From the NCBI RefSeq assembly GCF_963422355.1, contig NC_085091.1:8451842-8515841 (forward strand): DNA of 64,000 nucleotides, in the 5' to 3' direction. Source of the DNA: Corticium candelabrum (lineage: Eukaryota; Porifera; Homoscleromorpha; Homosclerophorida; Plakinidae). Numbering within the stretch: the first letter of the stretch is position 1; every line of letters starts with the position of its first letter. Made by a program: the position numbers and the translations under genes. The notes beneath the pieces were generated by a model, which was not told the DNA's origin, did not search any database, and saw only the letters and a program-made list of their open reading frames with translations. Below, piece by piece: positions 41,601 to 63,654 of the stretch.

Positions 41601-42113
41601 AAACATGAAGTTATGGTTTCAGTAATTAAATTTTGATCTAATAATTGAAATTATAGTTTTATATCTTATGTTTCCTTATGTGGAATTCATGTGATACATA
41701 TGGCAAAAGAGACATTCATAGACAACACGTGTTGTATTTTGAAGCTAGTTTTCTCTGTGTAGGTGAATCAGCTACTCTTCAATGACTTCAATTCTGACTT
41801 GAAGGAGGTGACAGTTGATGATCCATCTTTGTATCATGCAGCTGGTGTTCACTCTGTAAGTGGACGCATAGTTTCTATTTATACAGTACATTAATGATGA
41901 TTTATTTTAATGTGTTTTACGCTTTAGTTTGTTGAGCAAGTTGTTACTTCATCTGTTGGTCATCTTTCTTTTGGGGAAGATCTTGTTGTTACTTGGTTTG
42001 ATAGATCATTGAAGTTATGTAAACTACTGCAGTGCGATGATGATCTTGTCAGAAAATTGTATGTAAAGCTGCTGTACAGACGAGGTTTGGATTCACATGC
42101 TGAGGAGGTAAAT

Positions 42114-42178
<65 letters not shown>

Positions 42179-42753
42179 TTCTAAGTAAATTGTAAGCATC
42201 AGTATTTTATGCTTAATTATCTTGCCTTTTAATAACTCACCTTTAGGTATCTGATAGTACCTTGATATGAATGTTTAATAGATATGATCGTATTTGTGTT
42301 TAGACTTTGTTTGCTGTAAAAGATAGAATTTGTCTTGGGCGTGAGTTATTGCCTATTCTTGGGTGGCGGTTGTCCACTGCAATGACAGTAGATGAAAATA
42401 AACAAAGAACAATGGCTATGATTCCACATTTACCTCCAGGTGTCTTTGAGTGGCTAAAGTCATGCAAGGTAAATCAATTTGTTGTGATACTACATGACTA
42501 AGTTAATCAATGATGTAGTAGCAATGTTTGACAGTTAGATATCACAATAGGGAAATCTCAGAATTGAGTTTTTGTTGATCATGGCTGTTAATGTCTCTAG
42601 TCAACAGTGCAAGAAGTAAGGATGGTGTCATCTGTTTATCATTGGCCCAGTATCAAGAAGTTTGCAAAAGTGGTGATGAGCCTTATTCCTGATGATGAAT
42701 CTGAATACAACACTGCAGCAAGACTAGCTGATGCTTTGGAAAGTGCTACATAA
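29685..42753 (+). CDS. RAB3GAP2: Rab3 GTPase-activating protein non-catalytic subunit
   Basis: Regulatory subunit of the RAB3GAP complex, which inactivates Rab3 and acts as exchange factor for Rab18 in vesicle traffic and autophagy. I joined 31 exons in phase to 1388 residues (human 1393): 29685-29825, 29888-30145, 30516-30761, 31131-31230, 31415-31504, 31910-32058, 32819-32907, 33321-33547, 33803-33936, 34019-34077, 35116-35232, 35656-35732, 35788-35849, 35927-36023, 36539-36708, 37271-37534, 38453-38533, 38598-38697, 39079-39254, 39417-39756, 40074-40198, 40320-40380, 40451-40521, 40605-40640, 40993-41064, 41136-41203, 41417-41582, 41763-41855, 41928-42107, 42304-42468, 42601-42753. Recognised family stretches: CVAVGHQSGHITFYTEDGV, VLVTIDAFSLLQTLR, TDELGRVMLLDCENF, YARKRGILEVW, SIKPLSLFNSRVNQLLFNDF. 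It lies in tandem 301 bp after MORN1. Confidence 0.95.
30161..30236. repeat. Four copies of a 19-bp tandem repeat in a RAB3GAP2 intron
   Basis: Units TACAGTAGGTCTGGTGTAG, start at 30161, 30180, 30199 and 30218, the last two altered to TAAGGTAGGTTTGGTGTGG/AG. They begin 15 bp after the exon 2 donor, and the altered units contain AAGGTAGG, itself a good splice-donor match. Confidence 0.9.
33097..33156. repeat. Five perfect copies of a 12-bp repeat
   Basis: CTAATCCATTGT repeated five times without change in the RAB3GAP2 intron between exons 7 and 8. Confidence 0.95.
36829..37011. mobile_element. 183-bp pogo-like MITE in a RAB3GAP2 intron
   Basis: Starts CAGTGGAACTCTGATAGTATGG and ends with the reverse complement of CAGTGGAACCCAAATAGTAC. 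TA precedes it, and the right flank is ATA, so the duplication is imperfect. The element is non-coding. Confidence 0.7.
42116..42174. repeat. (TA)n microsatellite
   Basis: About 58 bp of uninterrupted TA starting 9 bp after the donor of the penultimate-but-one RAB3GAP2 exon. Confidence 0.95.
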
Positions 42754-43558
42754 TTTGATGTCTTTGTGGCCGGTATACACTGCTATTTGATTAAATAATA
42801 TTAAGACTCTTTTATCGTGCGGTATTTATATGTTAATCAATGTTTTCAGTGAATTAAGACAACTGCCGAGGGTGAAGCACTATAGTGGTTATTCAATTGT
42901 CAGTGGTGTTCATTTCTTCTCTTTTTGCTCTTTTGTTCAAGTAAAGTTTTAATAGAATTTGTAGTGGTTATTAGTCAAACCATTTAGAGGTTTTGCGTGT
43001 GATGGTTGTAGCATAAATTATGACATTCTATTCAATGCAGCGAACTGGGATTGTTCATTAAATTGTGGCACATGAAGGACGAGTCTAGTGATCAATAAAG
43101 AACAGTTGCCAGAGTTGTTTCTTGCTTTCAATTTTTTTGGTGTGTAGAAATATGGTAGTCTAGAGCAATATGCTTAAATTTTAGTTCAGTACTTCGTTGT
43201 TAACATTATTCGCCAATGGAGTCAGTAGACTCCCTCTAGTGTAATATAAAGTCAAATGACTTGCACATAGATCCTGATGCATGCAAGGCACTACTTGAGA
43301 GCCTAAAGTCTGGGATGCAGAGATTCATGCAGTATGTCCACTGTGTGTTTGTAGGTTGAAGACCAGTCAAAATCGTCTACATAGGATTAACAGATAGTAA
43401 ATTATTGTACTATAATTAATTATATAAATGATGTACAGTTGTATGAGTAACCAACGGAGAAATTTAAGGTAGGTGTGTAAGAGAAGATCAAATATACACA
43501 ATAGAGTCAACAAAAAACTTTTGTACTTCAAACTAGTAAGACCACTGAAAATTCAGTG
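42754..43558. other. Intergenic between convergent RAB3GAP2 and SLC3A1-like genes
   Basis: Both genes end here. A plus-strand AATAAA at 43094-43099, about 340 bp after the RAB3GAP2 stop, is a plausible polyadenylation signal. No other feature was recognised. Confidence 0.5.
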
Positions 43559-45448
43559 TTACGTATGTCCAATCTGCACAACTACACCTTCACCAGCATG
43601 CAACTCACTGTTTGCTCTTGATATATTTTGACCATTCCTGTCCATCCTGGTTGATAACATTACTACTCCATGCGGAGCGAATGTCACGTGTTGCCAAACT
43701 TCTGTGACAAATTCATTGCCAAAATTCAGAGCAACAACCACCTTCAGAATATCAGAATTGTCTCCTCGTTGAAAAATGTACACACTGGTATCTGCATAGA
43801 TGGGAGTATAGCTGATACCTTGAAGAGCTGATACATTAGAACGTAACAAGGCTAAACTTCTGTAAACATTCAGTACAGAATCCCGTTCAGCTTTGGCTAC
43901 ATGAACATTGACTGTTGTAAAGTTACCAACTGGTAGCCACGGGCAGCAGCCACTGGTAAACCCTGCATGTAACGAATTGTCCCACTGCATAGGACTGCGC
44001 TCAGGATCTCGAGTTGCATTTCCAATGCTCATTTGATCCTTGGTAGCATTGAATGGGACAAACACATCTGTCATTCCCAGCTCATCACCATAATATGTTG
44101 TGGGAGTTCCAGGAAGAGTCAAGAGCAACATCATAACTAAAGCAGAGTTCTGTATTCCCAGTTTGCTTGCTATTCGAGGGTTATCGTGATTTCCCACCAC
44201 CCAGTTTGGCCATGCTCCATTTGGGGATGCATCTAGCCACTTTGCTACTGTATCATTAACTCCTGTCCCTGTCCATTCTTTCAATGGCAAATCAACTAGT
44301 AGAAAATTAAATGGGAAGTCACATTCATCCATATCATTAGGAGATCCATAGTAGCTCATTATAGTAGAGATATCATCATCATAAATCTCACCAACCATGA
44401 ACCTCAGGGACCCCTGATTAGAATATGAGTTAATTACTTTTTTCCACTCTTTTACTATATCATGAATCCCTGCAATGTTTTCAGTATAGGTATGATTCAG
44501 CTGTTCATAGCTCAGACTATGACATGGACATTCCTGTTCATGTATCAGACACATCTCGCTTCGAAGGTGTACATCCTCTAATAGGAACTTTATAGCATCA
44601 ATTCGAAAACCATCAACTCCCTTTTCCAGCCAAAATACCAAAACACTCTTCATTGCATCTCTAACGTCTTCATTTCGATAATTTAAGTCTGGCTGCTGTG
44701 AAAGAAACTGATGAAGATAGTACTGATCTGTTATATTATCATACTGCCATGCACTTCCACCAAATACACTTTGCCAGTTATTGGGAGGTTCACCATTTAT
44801 TCCATCTGCCCAAACATACCAATCTCGTTTCGGGTTGTAACGATTCTTTCTGCTTTCCATAAACCAAGGATGCTTGTCTGATGTGTGATTTGGAACAAAG
44901 TCAAGAATAATTTTCAAACCTTTTTCATGTGCATCTTTTAAAAGGTCATCAAAGTCAGTTAGAGTGCCAAATATAGGATCAATGTTTTTGTAGTCAGATA
45001 TGTCATAGCCGAAGTCTCTCATGGGAGACGAGAAAATGGGATTTATCCAGATGGCATCAACGTGAAGGTACTTAAAGTAGTCTAGTTTAGACTTTATGCC
45101 CACTAAATCACCAATTCCATCACCGTTGCTGTCTTTAAAAGAACGCGGATAGAGTTGATAGATTAAAGTATTCTGCCACCATTTAGTGTTGGGACACGGC
45201 TTAGAAATAACAATGAGGACTACAGCTGAAGACAGAAGTCCAATGACAGACAGAGAGATCAGTGCAACCAGCATGTATCGCAAGATAACATAAAATCGCC
45301 TAGGAGACGGAACTTGCAGTTGATCCTTCATGGCGACACTGATCATGAACTTGTGCAGTTCTGATTCCTCATCGCGGATTTTGCTATCATGACATGCGTA
45401 CTCGTCTTCGGCAGTCACATGCAACAAGCAACGTGGTTCGTCATCCAT
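43559..45448 (-). CDS. SLC3A1/rBAT-like type II membrane glycosidase-fold protein, intronless
   Basis: Single exon of 629 residues. The ATG at 45448 (MDDEPRC) is preferred because the open frame upstream has no ATG. A cytoplasmic tail of about 50 residues is followed by one membrane segment (about 53-83), then Cys85, then a GH13 alpha-amylase-fold ectodomain. The junction ISKPCPNTKWWQ matches rBAT, where the cysteine next to the membrane links the amino-acid transporter light chain. The start of the fold reads YQLYPRSFKDSNGDGIGDL. Catalytic residues of active GH13 enzymes are all present: Asp284 in GFRIDAIKF, Glu354 in VGEIY and Asp422 in GNHDNPR. The protein could thus be a maltase, a transporter heavy chain, or both. 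It is head to head with GLCE. Confidence 0.9.
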   Translation of the reverse strand: MDDEPRCLLHVTAEDEYACHDSKIRDEESELHKFMISVAMKDQLQVPSPRRFYVILRYMLVALISLSVIGLLSSAVVLIVISKPCPNTKWWQNTLIYQLYPRSFKDSNGDGIGDLVGIKSKLDYFKYLHVDAIWINPIFSSPMRDFGYDISDYKNIDPIFGTLTDFDDLLKDAHEKGLKIILDFVPNHTSDKHPWFMESRKNRYNPKRDWYVWADGINGEPPNNWQSVFGGSAWQYDNITDQYYLHQFLSQQPDLNYRNEDVRDAMKSVLVFWLEKGVDGFRIDAIKFLLEDVHLRSEMCLIHEQECPCHSLSYEQLNHTYTENIAGIHDIVKEWKKVINSYSNQGSLRFMVGEIYDDDISTIMSYYGSPNDMDECDFPFNFLLVDLPLKEWTGTGVNDTVAKWLDASPNGAWPNWVVGNHDNPRIASKLGIQNSALVMMLLLTLPGTPTTYYGDELGMTDVFVPFNATKDQMSIGNATRDPERSPMQWDNSLHAGFTSGCCPWLPVGNFTTVNVHVAKAERDSVLNVYRSLALLRSNVSALQGISYTPIYADTSVYIFQRGDNSDILKVVVALNFGNEFVTEVWQHVTFAPHGVVMLSTRMDRNGQNISRANSELHAGEGVVVQIGHT

Positions 45449-46900
<1,452 letters not shown>

Positions 46901-48661
46901 ATGCTTGTCAGACGGCGAAAGAGATGTATCTTTGTTCTAGTAGCCGTTTGTATTCCAGCAGTTTGTTTAACTTTGTACTACAAGTATGTTTTCGATGTAA
47001 AGAGCCATTTGTCTTCTCGCTTTGTATCTTTTAGAAGAAAACTGAACTTTGGAAGTGCATTGAATGACAAGGAAAATGAACATGATGATAGACACTTGAA
47101 GCGTTTGACTGTCATAGTGAACAACGGCCATCAAGCTAATGTGACGGGGTTGAAGAATGGATCTAGTGTCTATCTTCCTTTCGCTTTCGTACGCCGTTAC
47201 TTCGATGTTTACGGTGATCTGGACGAGAAGAATGACAACATCTTTCACTTCAATCACGCTTATGGAAAACGTCCACCCGTCGAGAAGTATAATTCGACCG
47301 GCGTCTATATGGACTTCAATCATGTGTGCGTTGAGAATAGAGACAGAGTGAAGTACGTATCTGGTACAGATAATGTTCCCTTGTCTATCCAATGGAATAA
47401 AGAGGGATACGTTTATCCTACTCAAGTTGCTCAGTACTGTCTAGCACATTACTCACGTTGGGTAAGTGAAGTTCCACAGCATGAACTGCTGATTGAAAAT
47501 GGAAGTGGACAGAAGAATAGGTGGGTCGTGTCCAACGAAGAGCAGATGAGTATTCAGAGCATCAGGTCTAGGGAAAGAAGATCGTATGTATTAGAATTTA
47601 ATACTTTGAATGGGGGGCAAGATGATGAGCAAGTTGATGGAGTATCGACCAAGATTGATCGTCGAGTGAAATTTCCAGTGTTTGTATTTCCTGTCAAATT
47701 CTTTGCTCCAAGCAATGTCTCATTTCGTATTGAGTTGAATACTGGCAAGGAGTATGTGTTGGTCTACTCGTGGTCTTATGATCATTTTCTTCACAGGACG
47801 GATACTATAATATACTATGGTATTGGTCAATGCAAAGAGTGGCATACTGTTGCACGTAATGTTGTGCTGGATGTGTATAAAGGTGTCATGCTTGGTTTGA
47901 AACCAAGTAAGGCACGAGATGTCAGACAGTGGAACATTGTTCGTCTCTTGAGCATATCCTTGTCTGGTCACGGTCAACTTGACAGTTTGATATTACTTGA
48001 CAAGGGACACATATACCAAATGAAAGCAGGAGCTGATTGGCTAGTGAACAATGTAGATGAAAATGGAGGGTGGCCAGTCAATATCAAACGAGTAATTGTT
48101 CCTGGTATGTCTGTAGCACCAGGATGGTACTCAGCAATGGGTCAAGGGCAAGCGATGTCATGTCTATGTAGACTTTATAAACACACTGGAAACAGAAAAT
48201 ATCTTGATGCAGCGTTAAAGGCCACAAAAGTTTTTGATGTACTGTCGGAGAATCGAGGAGTACTGGCTCGATTTGCTGGTACTATCCCATGGTATGAAGA
48301 ATACCCAACTCAACCACCATCATTTGTTCTCAATGGCTTTATGTACTCTCTGATTGGCTTATATGATTTAAGTCAAGTTGCTTCTCATCCTGTCAACTCC
48401 AATGCAAAACGACTGTATGAGCAAGGTCTAGCATCATTACGGAAACTCCTGTTGCTTTATGATTTAGGTTTGCGCACAGCGTATGATTTGAGGCATATTT
48501 CTTTGTACTCAGCTCCTCGTGTGGCTCGTTGGGACTATCACATTGTCCATGTTACGCAGCTACTGACTCTTGGAACAATCGATCACAGCACTTTGCTGTG
48601 GAATATGACTGCTGAGAGGTGGGAGTTATACATGCACGGATACCGAGCTCCACACAATTGA
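46901..48661 (+). CDS. GLCE: D-glucuronyl C5-epimerase (heparan sulfate)
   Basis: Golgi enzyme converting D-glucuronate to L-iduronate in heparan sulfate. One exon, 586 residues (vertebrate about 617). A basic start (MLVRRRKR) and hydrophobic stretch to about residue 28 form a type II signal anchor. Conserved family stretches: NVPLSIQWNKEGYVYPTQVA with QYCLAHYS, DTIIYYGIG, the terminal domain ADWLVNNVDENGGWPV, APGWYSAMGQGQAMS, WYEEYPTQPPSFVLNGFMYS, YDLRH and ARWDYH, ending YRAPHN where vertebrates have SRAKHN. Length and motifs suggest a functional protein. The coding region has no intron, unlike most genes around it. Confidence 0.95.
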   Translation: MLVRRRKRCIFVLVAVCIPAVCLTLYYKYVFDVKSHLSSRFVSFRRKLNFGSALNDKENEHDDRHLKRLTVIVNNGHQANVTGLKNGSSVYLPFAFVRRYFDVYGDLDEKNDNIFHFNHAYGKRPPVEKYNSTGVYMDFNHVCVENRDRVKYVSGTDNVPLSIQWNKEGYVYPTQVAQYCLAHYSRWVSEVPQHELLIENGSGQKNRWVVSNEEQMSIQSIRSRERRSYVLEFNTLNGGQDDEQVDGVSTKIDRRVKFPVFVFPVKFFAPSNVSFRIELNTGKEYVLVYSWSYDHFLHRTDTIIYYGIGQCKEWHTVARNVVLDVYKGVMLGLKPSKARDVRQWNIVRLLSISLSGHGQLDSLILLDKGHIYQMKAGADWLVNNVDENGGWPVNIKRVIVPGMSVAPGWYSAMGQGQAMSCLCRLYKHTGNRKYLDAALKATKVFDVLSENRGVLARFAGTIPWYEEYPTQPPSFVLNGFMYSLIGLYDLSQVASHPVNSNAKRLYEQGLASLRKLLLLYDLGLRTAYDLRHISLYSAPRVARWDYHIVHVTQLLTLGTIDHSTLLWNMTAERWELYMHGYRAPHN

Positions 48662-49142
48662 GATTGAAATAACGAAATTGTGAAGTTGTTCTAGTGATGA
48701 TACATTGTAATTATATGTTATCAATAACAACATTCGTTTCACAATCTATTAACAGCCTTCTTCACTTGGCTTTGGTATGACCCAAACTTCACTCTTCTAC
48801 ATCAGACAAAACAGAAGATTGGACAACCAAGTCAATAACCGTTTTGGCTTTGAATAGAACTACAGGTATGTACATATCCAATAAGTATAATCAAGTTACC
48901 ATTAGCTCTCCTTCCAAAAAGAGAACAATTGTCAGTTTGAGGTCGTTTGTATCTTTAATTCTTTGAAACAAAAGTTCCTCATGCTAACATGAAAATCATG
49001 CTGCAAGCAGTTAGTAGTACAGGTAGAAAAAATTGTAGTTCTGTAAATCCCAACATTTGCAAATTTAATATCAATATTTGTAGCAAAGAATAGCAATGAA
49101 TATAAAAATGACACTACTGTCAATATAAAAGACAACTCAAGA
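48662..49142. other. Intergenic between convergent GLCE and CaaX coiled-coil genes
   Basis: Presumably the two 3' UTRs. AT-rich, with no element or open frame of note. Confidence 0.5.
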
Positions 49143-50467
49143 TTAAATCAGAGTACAAGATTTGCTCCTTTGCCTTTCCATGTCCAGCTGTACTTGGAGT
49201 TCAGTTACCTCTTCATTCAGACGTTTCCGAACGTTTTCACTCCGTTCTAACTCTTCACTCACCTCAGTCAGCTGCTGACTCTACAATAATATTACCTAGT
49301 GTGAAACGTGTTTCAAGAATATTCAAGCCATAATCCTACCAGGCCTTGCTTGTCTTGTTCAGCTGCTTCATATGCTGTATGATACTCTTGTACCTCATGA
49401 GTCAGCTCGTGTACCTGGAAAGTATATGCGCTGCAACCAGTTTGAACATAACGATCACTGCATGGACCCAAACCTGACCTGGCTCTCTTGTATAGACAAC
49501 TCTTTTGATGTCTCTTTCTAAAAAATGTTTCAGAGAAATGGTTGTATTTGTATATCTTGAAATGGTAAAACTGTTTTTACCAGTTGGTTTGAAACCAGAT
49601 CTTTCTGATTTGATAGATTTGCAATCTCAGACAGATGCTGCTCAACTGAGGCTTCAAGTCCTGCAATCTTTTTGTTACGCTTCTGTACTTCATGCTTTAG
49701 CAGCTTGTCTAGAAAGATACAGATTTCAGTTGGTCACTGAGTAATGAATATCACTAAAAATGATGACCTGATCTAAATTTGCAGCTCTCAATGTGAACAA
49801 TTTGTTTTTCCCATTCTTCTAGATTTTGTTTTACTCGCTTTAAAGCAACAGACTTAGCAACTGTTTAGAGACAACACACTAAACTAAAGACGGCTATCAT
49901 TATACAAACCTCATTGTCATGCGTACCTGACTGTGAGTCATCAGGGTAATACTTCGGTTCATTCCAATAAGAAAGTCTGTTTTCCCGCTGAACTGCTGGC
50001 CTTCTTTTGTTATCAGTCTCTATTGTGTCTGTCAATAAATTTTCTGGCACTGTACGCACTCTCCGCAATCCTTTGTCGAGACTAGAGCCACCCGTTTCCA
50101 CTATCACCTGCAGCTGGCCACGCGACACACTGGTACCGGTTGCAGCATCATCCAAGTCCAAAAAAGAAATTTTCCTTTCACAATCAACTCCTACATAACA
50201 GTACTGTCTATCCAGAATGACTTTTGCAGTGAACTGAGAGATACCTGGCGTCTTTCGTCCTACAGAAGCTTTTTCATCGTCTGTAGCAGATTTACTAATG
50301 TCTAATTCGTCAACCCCGCCCCTTTCGTGTACGGCTCTGGCCTCGCTCGTGGCAGCAGGTCCGGTGTCAGAACCACTTCCTGATAACCCACTGCACAGTA
50401 GGTCCTTGCCAGATGTAGCAGACGCAGTTCGTTCCGGTCTGTGTAGAGATGTATACGTTTCCGCCAT
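49143..50467 (-). CDS. Coiled-coil protein with C-terminal CaaX box
   Basis: Six exons (50467-49927, 49860-49768, 49708-49581, 49517-49479, 49414-49340, 49280-49143) give 337 residues. I do not recognise the family. The N-terminal half (about 1-180) is polar and Ser/Thr-rich with a short ordered-looking stretch, QFTAKVILDRQYCYVGVDCE. The C-terminal half from about 185 is a coiled coil, e.g. ALKRVKQNLEEWEKQIV, KLLKHEVQKRNKKIAGLE and ELERSENVRKRLNEEVTELQ. The end MERQRSKSCTLI has cysteine four residues from the stop after basic residues, fitting a prenylated CaaX box (isoleucine last would favour geranylgeranyl). This suggests a membrane-tethered coiled-coil adaptor. It diverges from the Hes gene. 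Confidence 0.85.
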
Positions 50468-51237
50468 CCAAAGTTGTTACGTTACGCTGCTAGAAACGCC
50501 TCACAAGTAAATGTTGAAGCGTACTAGGCTACACAAGATGTAGAGTGGTGTACGCGCGTCAACGTACACACAGCGTCCTGTTGTTATTGATCGATTTGGA
50601 GGTAACTAGGACATCACGTGCACGCGTCCGTCCCACGACAACAGCAGAAAACGCGACAGTCTGCCTATTCATCATCACGCTAGCAGATCTGGCTTTCGCA
50701 AGTTTGCTAGGAAAACAGTTTTCGGTAAAACAGAAACCGTAACTACGACTTCTCTGTGTCTTGTTTCTAGTCAACCTAGTGAATTACAAATGCTTTGAAT
50801 AGCCGGACATCAGCTGCTGTTTATCAACTGGACTTGTTATGGTCGACTGGAACTCCACATCAAACAACCCGTGAGTATCGGTGACGTAATGGCATGAGTG
50901 GGCGGAAATCCAGTCCTAATTAGGTCGAATCATTCGTGTGACTGCACACCCCGCAAGTAACAATTAGCCAATCACCAACACCTAGTCTCACGCATAACAC
51001 CTCACGCCCCAACGGTCACACACTCCCATCTCAAATCTAAACACATAGGCGGGCCTAAGCTGAGAATACAAACTTGTGATTGGTTCAGTGTGACCGCTGG
51101 CTATTAGATAATAATTAGAGGGCGTGAAATGCACCCGCTCTGAGCATGGATAATTCACTACGTGTGGAGCGCTCGTGTCATTACTGCCAATAAACACAGG
51201 ATCGTGCGCTGCATCACTTGCAAGTGTACAAAGCAAG
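50468..51237. promoter_or_regulatory. Divergent promoter region with E-box/Hes-type site, CRE-like and CCAAT motifs
   Basis: 770 bp between two divergent starts. Motifs seen: CACGTG (50615-50620) followed at once by CACGCG (50621-50626), the class C site bound by Hes proteins; TGACGTAA (50882-50889), CRE-like; a CCAAT at about 50968; an inverted CCAAT (ATTGG) at about 51079. No TATA at a fitting distance is obvious. Motif matches are short and unproven. Confidence 0.5.
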
Positions 51238-52415
51238 ATGTCGACAAACAGGGAGCCATTGCAGCAACATGTAACGAAACCTGTGAGTCTATATTGTGTC
51301 AGTGACGCATGAGCAGCTTCAGGCAACTAAAATGTTCATGACTACTAGGCTCAAGTGAAATATTCAAAGCCAGACGTGGAGAAACGACGAAGAGCAAGGA
51401 TGAACGCAAGTCTGGACGAGCTGAGAAATTTGCTTTTGTCGACATTGAAGATGGAGGTGAGTCAGACAGAATCCCACTCACACTTTCTGAATCACTAGGA
51501 ATGTAGGAAACCAGGTCTTCTCAATTGACGTGACCTGTTTGTGTGCAGGGATCTCGTCATTCTAAGCTAGAGAAAGCTGATATTTTAGAAATGACCGTTG
51601 AACATCTTCGTTCAATTCAACGCCAAAGGATGTCAGGTGAATGTCATGCGACTTTTCACTGAATTCTTTACTTTCTTGAAGTTCAGGCGCTACCCCTGAA
51701 TATGAAATTTAAATTATTCGCAACCTCTTTCTTTTATCGTAACGCTTTTATCCATTTCTTAACAGCCCTGCCGCCGAGTCAGGAGAATCTCATCCAACGG
51801 TACCGCCAGGGATACAACGAATGTGCCGCAGAAGTGACGCGCTACTTGATGTCGTGCCCTGACATGGACTCAGCAGTGCGTTTGCGCATCCTTGCCCATT
51901 TGGAAGTGCGATGTCGCAGCACCAACCAATTGTTGCAACTCAAGAGTGAGGCAGCTAGCAAAGCACGCGCCCACCAGTTGCCGTATCCTTTACCCGTGTC
52001 ATCAACACATGGGAATCACTACAATTCCGAGCGCGTGTCTCGCACGACTCTCTGCTCTCCACCAAATGAAGTGAAAACGTCTGATGGTTGGCAGCCCAGT
52101 TCTAACCAACGAGTCTATGGTCCTGTCAATCTGTCGTTTCAAAGCTCAGGAGCTTTTGGTAGCCCATTTTGCGATCAAACCTCCACTCTAATACCTGCAT
52201 TTAGATCCTCTAGCGATACTCATCAGTCACAATCTCAGTCAGCCAGACACACACAACCAGAAATGCAGTCTGCCAAGACGGAAGTTCTACCTTGGATTCC
52301 CATGACACCTCCAGAGTCTGCAACAACATTCGCTCTAACGCCTTATGGACACTTTTCACCAACAGGCTTTCCAAAGGGTATCTTGCAGGGTGACGAAGTG
52401 TGGAGGCCTTGGTAG
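51238..52415 (+). CDS. Hes-family bHLH-Orange transcriptional repressor
   Basis: Four exons (51238-51282, 51349-51456, 51549-51636, 51766-52415), 296 residues. Residues 22-80 are a bHLH whose basic region [19 protein letters not shown] carries the Hes-type proline before EKRRRARMN. An intron splits the loop, and helix 2 reads [19 protein letters not shown]. Residues of about 91-130 are an Orange domain ([18 protein letters not shown]). The protein ends in WRPW, the Groucho/TLE-binding tetrapeptide. Between these is a Ser/Pro/Gln-rich linker. Such proteins are usually Notch targets that repress their own promoters. Orthology to a particular Hes is not assigned. Confidence 0.95.
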
Positions 52416-52631
52416 ACTACTGTGTAGGTGGAGGGAGACAAGCCATGGCCCTTGCTAGACTCTGACATCAGAGTGTTTTGGACACCACTAAATGTTATGT
52501 TTCAAGTTGAGTATGAAGAGGATTTCTGCTTTTAATGGCATCTGTTTAGATTGCTACTGTATTTTGACAGCCTGCGGCTTCAGCAGGCAATATTGACATA
52601 CACAACAAAGAAACAAATACATAAAAGCGTC

Positions 52632-62782
<10,151 letters not shown>

Positions 62783-63654
62783 CTGAGCAGTACAATACAA
62801 AAGATTACTTCTTTGCTTTATTAATAATTAAGACAAATAACAATTGAGATGCAATACAAAGGCTACAAGAAATTAAAGAGAACAAAATGTCAAAAGTGTG
62901 AAAGATCAAGTGTCATCAAAGTATGAATCCAATTATCTATTTATCCACATGAGCACCTACAAAACTCCAGTTGCATAACAGAAGCACATTTGCCTATTGA
63001 TAAAGCCTACCAGTATCTATAGTTTCTTCCCAAAAATCCAACTTGAAACATGTGCATGTGGTACTACAACAAGACGTCTGGTAGGTTCCTTTAATCAAGA
63101 AACACTACACTCAGCCCCACAATGCTGTTTCTTCAAGAGTAGTACTTTGATTATATAAAACAGAGATGACGAAGCAGTATAACTGCAAACTTTGTGAAGT
63201 CTAAGTTCATTTATGTTCTAGAGCAAAAGATGTTTTATTTAATTAAATTTTAATGTTCTTTGAAAAACAAACAAACAAAAAACAAACTTGCTAATGCCAA
63301 TTCAGATGGACCACTGGAAAGCCATGCAACTATACAACACACATAAACCTTGAAACACTCTTGATGTAACGAAGCATCTCAAAAGTTTGTAATTTCTTTC
63401 CAAATGTAACTCCTTTTGAACGGAAGAGAGGAAGTTTGGTCAAATTTTGAATCAAAATCACAAAATTGCACTCTTTCAGTTGTGTCTGATCAGTAGTTGA
63501 AAGCACATAAATGCAAGTCAATTTGCAGCAAATCGTAATGTACAATTAACTAAGCACAAAGCATGCATGGCTGTGACAGATGTCATACAGATCGAGTTGC
63601 ACATACAATGATGATTTTGCATGTCAGTCATATGGTAATTAAATGCATCCTTTG
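62783..63654. other. 5' flank or intron of OPA1 within the window, nothing recognised
   Basis: The next upstream OPA1 exon should encode the region between the P-loop and the helix LQALRKEIEL. I looked for a GDQSAGK-like P-loop and the segment after it on the minus strand and did not find them, so this is probably intron. Confidence 0.5.
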
